Below, piece after piece: positions 1 through 3,774 of a stretch of DNA of 9,286 nt. The first letter of the stretch is position 1. The number at the start of each line of letters is the position of its first letter. A model generated the notes under the pieces. That model did no database searches. It saw nothing but the letters and a program-made list of their open reading frames with translations, and was not told the DNA's origin. The stretch comes from Bin87 sp964502995 (lineage in GTDB: Bacteria > Chloroflexota > Dehalococcoidia > Lucifugimonadales > UBA3495): NCBI GenBank assembly GCA_964502995.1, contig CAZCZB010000112.1, positions 1-9,286 of the forward strand, read 5' to 3'. Both the position numbers and the translations under genes were made by a program.

Positions 1-23
1 GACCACTGACCACCGACCGCTGC
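1..23. repeat. CCACTGA-type heptamer tract (left copy, cut by window edge)
   Basis: Three degenerate copies of a 7-bp unit (ccactga, ccaccga, ccgctgc) run from position 3 to 23 and probably continue upstream of the window. The same unit, with the same order of variants, recurs at 2336-2370. Short tracts of this kind are common intergenic low-complexity sequence in some environmental bacteria; no function can be assigned. Confidence 0.6.
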
Positions 24-36
24 CTTCTGCCCTTCC

Positions 37-822
37 CTAATTCTCCGGAACGCCCTCTGGCCCTGAAGGAACGCCAGGCCCGCCGGGAACGCCCGGTCCG
101 CTCGTGGGCGGACAAGTCGGCAAGGGCGCCGGCGAAGGAGTGCCTGGGCTTCCTGGACCCTCAGGGACGTCGCCTGGGCCTGGCGGAGGTGGCCCAGGGG
201 ATTGAAAGTTGGTCTCCACATTGCTTGCGGCCGACAGATCGATACACGGGGCCGGCGTTGGCGTTGCCGGCACAGGGCATGTTGCCCCCGGTGTGTATGT
301 CGGGTAAGGCGTATAAGTAGGCTGAGGAGTCTGTGTCGGGTATGGCGTCGATGTCGGGTACGGGGTATACGTGGCCAATGGCGTGTAAGTAGGGTAAGGC
401 GTATAAGTTGGGTAGAGCGTAGCGGTAACCGTCGTCTCTGTCCCGCCGGCAACAGTCGGAGTCACTGTAGGTGTCGCCTCCGTCAACTCCACAACCGCGT
501 AATCGGACCATTCACTGCTTCTGCCGCCGGAATCGATTGCTCTCACCGTAAACCAGTAACCTTTCCCCCCGCTGAGATTGGAAACAGTGAAGGAGTTATT
601 GATGAGATTCCCGTCATCGAGCCGTTTCCAGCCCTCTGTGCTTTCCCACTGCCACAACTCGTACTTAACTGCGTCATGAGTCGCAGTCCAGCTTAACGAA
701 ACCGTCCCGTCGCGATAATCCGCTGTCAGGTCCGGTTTCGCGGCGTCCTGCGCCTGAATCGTTGCTGTGGCCAGCGCGGCTGCCAAGACAAACAGCGCAA
801 ATCCTGCTATCGCCCTCTTCAT
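37..822 (-). CDS. Secreted single-FN3 protein with Thr/Pro linker and Pro/Gly tail
   Basis: The product is 261 residues long. Residues 1-24 form a signal peptide (MKR, then a hydrophobic core from about A5 to A20, with likely cleavage after A24 in the IQA-QDA context). Residues about 28-114 form one fibronectin type III domain: a VSLSWTA B-strand, YELWQWE C-strand, FTVRAIDSGG F-strand and a final SEWSDY. Residues about 115-193 are a Thr/Pro linker dominated by TYTPYPT-like repeats. Residues 208-260 are a Pro/Gly-rich tail. Cysteines are at 182, 193 and 237, all outside the FN3 domain. The start is well supported: GGAGGAGG lies six bases before the ATG on the minus strand. FN3 domains usually bind or space, and there is no catalytic domain, so a surface or extracellular binding role is an inference. 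The linker style resembles Chloroflexota exported proteins. No membrane anchor follows the linker. Confidence 0.85.
   Translation of the reverse strand: MKRAIAGFALFVLAAALATATIQAQDAAKPDLTADYRDGTVSLSWTATHDAVKYELWQWESTEGWKRLDDGNLINNSFTVSNLSGGKGYWFTVRAIDSGGRSSEWSDYAVVELTEATPTVTPTVAGGTETTVTATLYPTYTPYPTYTPLATYTPYPTSTPYPTQTPQPTYTPYPTYTPGATCPVPATPTPAPCIDLSAASNVETNFQSPGPPPPGPGDVPEGPGSPGTPSPAPLPTCPPTSGPGVPGGPGVPSGPEGVPEN
283..417 (-). repeat. Thr/Pro-Tyr coding repeat (TYTPYPT type)
   Basis: This part of the minus-strand FN3 gene encodes residues 136-180, a run of degenerate six- to seven-residue units built from PYPT, TYTP, PTST and PTQT. The DNA is correspondingly repetitive (gtataagt and gggta blocks). 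Such linkers are usually extended and may be O-glycosylated; glycosylation is inference. The region is a likely site of copy-number variation between strains. Confidence 0.8.
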
Positions 823-823
823 A

Positions 824-840
824 ACACGCCTCCTCCAGTT
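824..840 (-). promoter_or_regulatory. Strong ribosome binding site for the minus-strand FN3 gene
   Basis: Read on the minus strand, this stretch contains GGAGGAGG followed by a six-base spacer to the ATG at 822. It fixes the start codon of the FN3 gene and argues against a longer N-terminus. I could not find a convincing -35/-10 pair upstream of it. Confidence 0.75.
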
Positions 841-1398
841 CGTTCTGCTGGCAGATCGAATATCCCATCTCTCTTCGGTCGTCTACGGCCCGTTGGCCTT
901 TGTCTGAACAACCACCCCCAACTGCAAATCGCGGCGGGTCATCAAAGAGCCGCGCAGTCGCGCAAAGAAAATCCCATACCTCTCTGGTCTCCTCCACATC
1001 CCTCCGCGGACAAAGAAGCGCTGCCGTTCCGCCCTTCCCCTTTTCTATCCCGTATAGACAGTAGGAAACCATCCCCTTGAATTCATCCATGCGCATATCA
1101 AAACTGCCTCTTGCTGCCGTGTGGCCTGACCGCTCCCGGCTGAACCATCTCAACGCTTCCATCCATCTGCGCCCCACTGCGTGCAACCAGGCGTTCCCCC
1201 CACCTGTTGACGCTCCCCCATCCGGGACCGCAAGAGCGCATGCAAGCCCTACCATACAATACCTGTTGTGGCCTTCCCCAACCCCGAACTCTCTTGGACA
1301 TTTCCGCAACAACGCCCATCACTTCGCCCGCCTGCCTGGGCCGGGCCCCAGTCGCAAGACCGAGATACAGAAAAATAAGGCGCATCAAGACCGGCGCG
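841..1398. other. Intergenic stretch with no supported gene
   Basis: No convincing gene lies here on either strand. The longest open frames either begin at a TTG with no ribosome binding site or run into the C-rich arrays on the right, and their products have unnatural composition (rich in Cys, Trp and Arg, or in Pro and Ser). Part of the stretch must be the 5' region of the minus-strand FN3 gene. No tRNA, rRNA or clear hairpin was seen. It may hold degraded coding sequence, but I recognise none. Confidence 0.5.
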
Positions 1399-1449
1399 CC
1401 CCCCTCCGCCAGCCGCCCCCCTCCGCCAGCCGCCCCCCTCCGCCAGCCG
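1399..1449. repeat. Tandem array: 3 x 17 bp, C-rich
   Basis: Three exact head-to-tail copies of cccccctccgccagccg occupy 1399-1415, 1416-1432 and 1433-1449. The minus strand is correspondingly G-rich. The array adjoins the 19-bp array and lies downstream of the GxxExxY gene. Nothing indicates coding. Confidence 0.95.
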
Positions 1450-1454
1450 CCCCC

Positions 1455-1511
1455 CCTCATCCCCATCCGCCCGCCTCATCCCCATCCGCCCGCCTCATCC
1501 CCATCCGCCCG
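1455..1511. repeat. Tandem array: 3 x 19 bp, C-rich
   Basis: Three exact copies of cctcatccccatccgcccg occupy 1455-1473, 1474-1492 and 1493-1511. Each contains the 12-mer tcatccccatcc, which is also the core of the longer direct repeats at 1533 and at 2116-2230. This array therefore looks like an expansion of the same repeat family that flanks the GxxExxY gene. On the minus strand, closely spaced G3-G7 runs could form G-quadruplexes (inference). Confidence 0.95.
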
Positions 1512-1532
1512 CCTCCGCCATCCGCCCCCCCA

Positions 1533-1590
1533 TCATCCCCATCCGCAAATCCAAAAATCCTAGTAAATCCCAGTCCAAAAATCCTAGTCC
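1533..1590. repeat. Direct repeat on the downstream side of the GxxExxY gene
   Basis: Positions 1533-1564 match the 35-bp repeat unit at 2161-2192 with a single mismatch (g for a at 1545). This is followed by the variant tagtaaatcccagtcc and a second aaaaatcctagtcc. The block overlaps the last three codons and the stop of the minus-strand GxxExxY gene. Together with 2116-2252 it places the same repeat, in the same orientation, on both sides of that gene. Confidence 0.9.
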
Positions 1591-1604
1591 ATATACCTAG
1601 GATT
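1577..1604 (-). terminator. Hairpin with T-run at the 3' end of the GxxExxY gene
   Basis: On the minus strand, AATCCTAG (1604-1597) and CTAGGATT (1587-1580) form an 8-bp perfect stem around a nine-base loop, followed directly by three more T residues. The stem contains the final Asn-Pro codons on one side and the TAG stop on the other. This has the form of a weak intrinsic terminator. The stem is AT-rich for such a genome, so termination is plausible rather than certain. Confidence 0.5.
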
Positions 1605-1982
1605 CCCAATCCTCTTGACCTGCAGGCTCCTCGCCCCAAAATTGAGCAGCAATCCAACCTCCAGGTCATACGCCTCCAAATAGCTGATAGCCTGTGCAAA
1701 ATGAGCATCTTCCAATCTGAATACAGCCTTCAGCTCAACAGCCACCACACTGCCGACCAGGAAATCAACCCGCCGCGACCCCACCTTCTGCCCTTTATAA
1801 AATACTGGCATCTCCTGCTCGCGGCTGAACACCAGCCCCTCTTCCGCCATCTCAATTTGCAGCGCTTTTTGATAAATGACCTCTCGAAAACCGTTCCCCA
1901 GGGCTGAATGCACCCTCATCGCACAACCAATAATCCTTCCCGTCAACTCCGAATACTTATATCCCTCTTTCGCATAACGCAT
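1584..1982 (-). CDS. GxxExxY protein (PDDEXK-like)
   Basis: The product is 132 residues, the usual size for the GxxExxY family. The signature is present as G31-F-R-E34-V-I-Y37, inside the expected context (SELTGRIIGCAM, VHSALGNGF). A PDDEXK-like core follows: D73 in RVDFLV, then E83 and K85 in VELKA, then Q97 in the FAQAISYLEAY helix. The family is predicted to be nuclease-related from this fold; its cellular role is not established. I place the start at 1982 rather than 2129 because AGGAG occurs twice just upstream, the nearer copy seven bases from the ATG, and because residues added by the longer frame are translated repeat (LGLGCLGLG). The gene stands alone, divergent in content from the secreted-protein genes around it, and is embedded in direct repeats on both sides, which suggests a cassette or small mobile unit (inference). 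Confidence 0.9.
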   Translation of the reverse strand: MRYAKEGYKYSELTGRIIGCAMRVHSALGNGFREVIYQKALQIEMAEEGLVFSREQEMPVFYKGQKVGSRRVDFLVGSVVAVELKAVFRLEDAHFAQAISYLEAYDLEVGLLLNFGARSLQVKRIGNPRYMD

Positions 1983-1999
1983 ACCCACTCTCCTCTCCT
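1983..1999 (-). promoter_or_regulatory. Double AGGAG ribosome binding site of the GxxExxY gene
   Basis: Minus-strand sequence reads AGGAGAGGAGAGTGGGT before the ATG at 1982, giving two overlapping-phase AGGAG copies at 1999-1995 and 1994-1990. The nearer one is seven bases from the ATG. This decides the start against the in-frame ATG at 2129. Confidence 0.75.
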
Positions 2000-2020
2000 G
2001 CCAACACGAATTCCAAATAC

Positions 2021-2095
2021 CCAATCCTAAGCCCCCCATTCCAAAGCCCTCCAATCCTAACCACCCCAATCCTAAGCACCCTAATCCTAAGACCC
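2021..2095. repeat. 15-bp tandem array (AATCCTAA core, five copies)
   Basis: The octamer aatcctaa, or its variant attccaaa, recurs at exactly 15-bp spacing from 2023, 2038, 2053, 2068 and 2083. On the minus strand the unit reads TTAGGATTGGGGTG-like, followed by short G-runs. The array sits directly upstream of the GxxExxY gene. Because 15 is a multiple of three it keeps an open frame (Leu-Gly-Leu-Gly-x) that joins the gene, which explains the apparent N-terminal extension. Confidence 0.9.
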
Positions 2096-2115
2096 CTTCC
2101 CCCAATCCAAAAAAC

Positions 2116-2252
2116 TCATCCCCATCCACAAATCCAATAATCCCAGTAAATCCCAGTCAATCATCCCCATCCACAAATCCAAAAATCCTAGTCAATCATC
2201 CCCATCCACAAATCCAAAAATCCTAGTCAATCCCAGTAAATCCCAGTCAATC
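2116..2252. repeat. Direct-repeat block upstream of the GxxExxY gene
   Basis: Two identical 35-bp units lie head to tail at 2161-2195 and 2196-2230. A related 45-bp unit precedes them at 2116-2160. The 20-mer tcccagtaaatcccagtcaa occurs exactly at 2141-2160 and again at 2231-2250. The units share their first 32 bp, with one mismatch, with 1533-1564 on the other side of the gene. No coding signal is seen. Confidence 0.95.
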
Positions 2253-2335
2253 GTAGGTATAACGTACACATATCACCCAACTGCACGAACCCCCCCCGCC
2301 CCGCCTACCCGTAACCTCCTGCTCCACCCGCCCGC

Positions 2336-2370
2336 CCACTGACCACTGACCACCGACCACTGACCACTGC
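2336..2370. repeat. CCACTGA-type heptamer tract (right copy)
   Basis: Five 7-bp units (ccactga, ccactga, ccaccga, ccactga, ccactgc) follow without a gap. The tract resembles the one at positions 3-23, in the same orientation, so both minus-strand genes lie between two copies. Translated on the minus strand it gives the low-complexity VVSGQWS pattern, which is not a real protein. Confidence 0.85.
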
Positions 2371-2482
2371 CGTTTGACACCCCAGCCCCATTGCGATAAA
2401 TTGACTTTCCCTGCCGCGCCCATTGTGGCACAATCAAGAGGCAACACACTTCGCCCGCCGCGTACAGTCCGCATTTTACAGG

Positions 2483-2512
2483 TTGACACAACTTCCGCCA
2501 TGGGAGTATAGT
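2483..2512 (+). promoter_or_regulatory. Candidate sigma70 promoter for the 2680 gene
   Basis: TTGACA at 2483-2488 and TATAGT at 2507-2512 are separated by 18 bp, close to the sigma70 consensus. The 5' leader would be about 160 bases. Further TTGAC(A/T) hexamers at 2374, 2401 and 2528 lack an equally good -10 at the right distance. Assignment rests on consensus matching only. Confidence 0.5.
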
Positions 2513-2540
2513 TAGGGAGAATCTCAGTTGACACCCGTTT

Positions 2541-2565
2541 ATGCCAATACAGTACCGTATGGCAT
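2541..2565. promoter_or_regulatory. Imperfect palindrome, operator-like
   Basis: ATGCCAATAC (2541-2550) and GTATGGCAT (2557-2565) are inverted repeats with one unpaired A in the left arm and a six-base centre. The site lies about 30 bp downstream of the candidate -10 and 115 bp before the start codon at 2680. It could be a repressor site or an RNA hairpin in the leader. No regulator is encoded in the window. Confidence 0.4.
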
Positions 2566-2679
2566 AATCAAGATTGGCGTATTTGTCGCTTATCCAATCC
2601 AGGACGGCAGCTTGCAGTTGCCTTCAAATCCGACAGTCTGCCCCAGAGCGGAACGCATCGGAAAGGAAGAGAAATCCCT

Positions 2680-3312
2680 ATGAATCAAACAATCCGTTCA
2701 CGTAGCCTTCGTGATACCCTGCCTGTCTGCCTGCTTGCGCTGCTCTTGGCGCTCGTCTTAATCGCTGCCGGGCCCGCCGTCGTATCCGCGCAGGACGTCG
2801 GCGATCAGCAGCCCCCGAACCCGCCGCCCGACAATATCGGCGAACCCACCACCGATCCCGGCGGCCCCGGCAACCCCTCGGGCCCCACAGGTGACCCGAA
2901 CGCCGGCAACGGCGGCAATGGCGATAACGGCGATATGGGCGGCGGCATGGCGGCCCCCATTCCCAAGTCCAACCGCATCGTCCACCACGCTGCCACGCCC
3001 GTACAGCTCGTAAAGACCGGCGACGACGGCCTCCACCTCTACTTCATCGGAGCCGACGGCAGCACCTACACCGGTCCCGTCTTCAGCTCCTTCGCCGCCC
3101 TCGAGGAAATGCACCCGTCCGGGGCCGCCGTCTCCCTCTTCGACGGCAGCAACCCCTCGACCGGCCAGCCCGTCACCGTGGACTACCTGCCGGACGAAAA
3201 CAGGATCTTCGTCAAAACCTTCTATCCGGCCGGCCACGACAAATACAACCCGCACAAGGCCTACGACTTCACCGTCGACGACGAATATAAGGTCAAACAC
3301 GTAAACTGGTAG
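2680..3312 (+). CDS. Small secreted protein with Pro/Gly linker, unknown function
   Basis: The product is 210 residues. Residues 1-37 form a signal peptide: basic N-terminus (RSRSLR), hydrophobic stretch about L14-A30, cleavage predicted after VSA37 before Gln. Residues about 41-95 are a low-complexity linker, first Pro-rich (QQPPNPPP), then Gly/Asn/Asp-rich (GNGGNGDNGDMGGGM). Residues about 99-210 look like one globular, probably beta-rich domain ending exactly at the stop, with aromatic segments such as LHLYFIGADGS, NRIFVKTFYPAG and KAYDFTVDDEYKVKH. It has no cysteine outside the signal peptide, so no disulfides. I do not recognise this domain and assign no function. An AAGGAAGAG ribosome binding site precedes the ATG. 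A hairpin at 3377-3417 probably ends its transcript, so it is likely expressed separately from the giant FN3 gene. Confidence 0.85.
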   Translation: MNQTIRSRSLRDTLPVCLLALLLALVLIAAGPAVVSAQDVGDQQPPNPPPDNIGEPTTDPGGPGNPSGPTGDPNAGNGGNGDNGDMGGGMAAPIPKSNRIVHHAATPVQLVKTGDDGLHLYFIGADGSTYTGPVFSSFAALEEMHPSGAAVSLFDGSNPSTGQPVTVDYLPDENRIFVKTFYPAGHDKYNPHKAYDFTVDDEYKVKHVNW

Positions 3313-3376
3313 CGCAGCGATGAAAAACGTGTCCCGGTCTCCGGGCGCAAATGCCAACCCAATATCGTTAGTCAAT

Positions 3377-3417
3377 CTCCAACCGGCCCCGCGTCACACG
3401 CGCCGGACCGGTTGGAG
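3377..3417 (+). terminator. Strong hairpin after the 2680 gene
   Basis: CTCCAACCGG (3377-3386) and CCGGTTGGAG (3408-3417) form a perfect 10-bp stem. Inside the loop, CGCGT (3390-3394) and ACGCG (3398-3402) form a second small stem. The structure starts 65 bases after the stop codon at 3310-3312. There is no following T-run, so it may act as a transcript-stabilising end or a factor-dependent terminator rather than a classical intrinsic one. Confidence 0.5.
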
Positions 3418-3602
3418 CAAGTCTTGTACACAGGAGCGGGATGCCTTTCCAATGCTTCTCCTAAGTATGGCTGCCCTGGGCGAACATCCGGGGAGGAGGG
3501 ATCGCAAGGATGAGATAACCACCAACCAACCGGTACCAGTTTTCCCGCGCGGTCTGCGCCCCACAAGCGCCCCCGCGCACCTTCGCAACGGAATTCTGAA
3601 TG

Positions 3603-3632
3603 TTGCAGGCGGACCAGTCCCTGTTGTACAAT
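3603..3632 (+). promoter_or_regulatory. Candidate promoter of the giant FN3 gene
   Basis: TTGCAG (3603-3608) and TACAAT (3627-3632) are spaced by 18 bp. The -10 matches sigma70 consensus at five of six positions, the -35 at four. This would give a leader of roughly 135 bases containing the hairpins at 3695-3746. Confidence 0.35.
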
Positions 3633-3694
3633 GCTCAAATCTGGACTTTACGCCAGTTCATTCTCAAGTGACTGTCCGACAACATGGCGTTCCT

Positions 3695-3746
3695 AAACGG
3701 GCCAGTGAACCGTTTGGCCGCGACCAGGCCAAAGGATCGAACGGTT
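3695..3746 (+). promoter_or_regulatory. Overlapping alternative hairpins in the leader
   Basis: AAACGG (3695-3700) can pair with CCGTTT (3710-3715). TTTGGCC (3713-3719) can pair with GGCCAAA (3727-3733) around a seven-base loop. AACCGTT (3708-3714) can also pair with AACGGTT (3740-3746), enclosing a shortened second stem. The first pairing excludes the others. The set ends 14 bases before the AGGAGAG ribosome binding site, so it could influence translation of the giant gene; function is inference and no known riboswitch class is recognised. Confidence 0.35.
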
Positions 3747-3760
3747 GCAATCAATGAATC

Positions 3761-3767
3761 AGGAGAG
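3761..3767 (+). promoter_or_regulatory. Ribosome binding site fixing the start of the giant FN3 gene
   Basis: AGGAGAG lies seven bases before the ATG at 3775. Upstream in-frame alternatives (TTG at 3745, ATG at 3754) have no suitably spaced site, and the ATG at 3784 is not better placed. The chosen start also leaves a normal signal peptide. Confidence 0.7.
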
Positions 3768-3774
3768 CCTACTT

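Larger units (their letters stand above)
3418..3774 (+). other. Leader/intergenic region before the giant FN3 gene
   Basis: No gene is supported here. An open frame from 3320 to 3757 crosses the terminator hairpin, has no good ribosome binding site and yields a protein of unnatural composition. The stretch holds a candidate promoter at 3603-3632 and a set of hairpins at 3695-3746, described separately. Confidence 0.5.

Noticed and set aside
674..1312. Minus-strand open frame of 212 codons overlapping the start of the FN3 gene
   Set aside because: It starts at TTG without a ribosome binding site, overlaps the well-supported FN3 gene by about 150 bases on the same strand, and its product (many Cys, Trp, Arg) resembles no protein I know.
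1077..1907. Plus-strand open frame of 276 codons
   Set aside because: Its middle is translated C-rich tandem repeat and its end is antisense to the GxxExxY gene.
1983..2129. Longer GxxExxY protein starting at 2129
   Set aside because: The extra 49 residues are mostly translated 15-bp repeat, and a strong ribosome binding site precedes the ATG at 1982, giving the normal family length.
1399..2252. CRISPR array
   Set aside because: Repeats are directly adjacent or separated by related sequence; there are no unique spacers of constant length and no cas genes.
2426..2442. Sigma54 promoter (TGGCAC start)
   Set aside because: The required TTGC-type -12 element is absent at the correct distance.
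3377..3417. Riboswitch (for example a cyclic-di-GMP aptamer)
   Set aside because: Only a simple hairpin is present; conserved aptamer motifs are missing, and the position after a stop codon suits a terminator better.
3320..3757. Plus-strand open frame of 145 codons between the two secreted-protein genes
   Set aside because: It crosses a strong hairpin and a promoter-like region, lacks a clear ribosome binding site and has unnatural composition.
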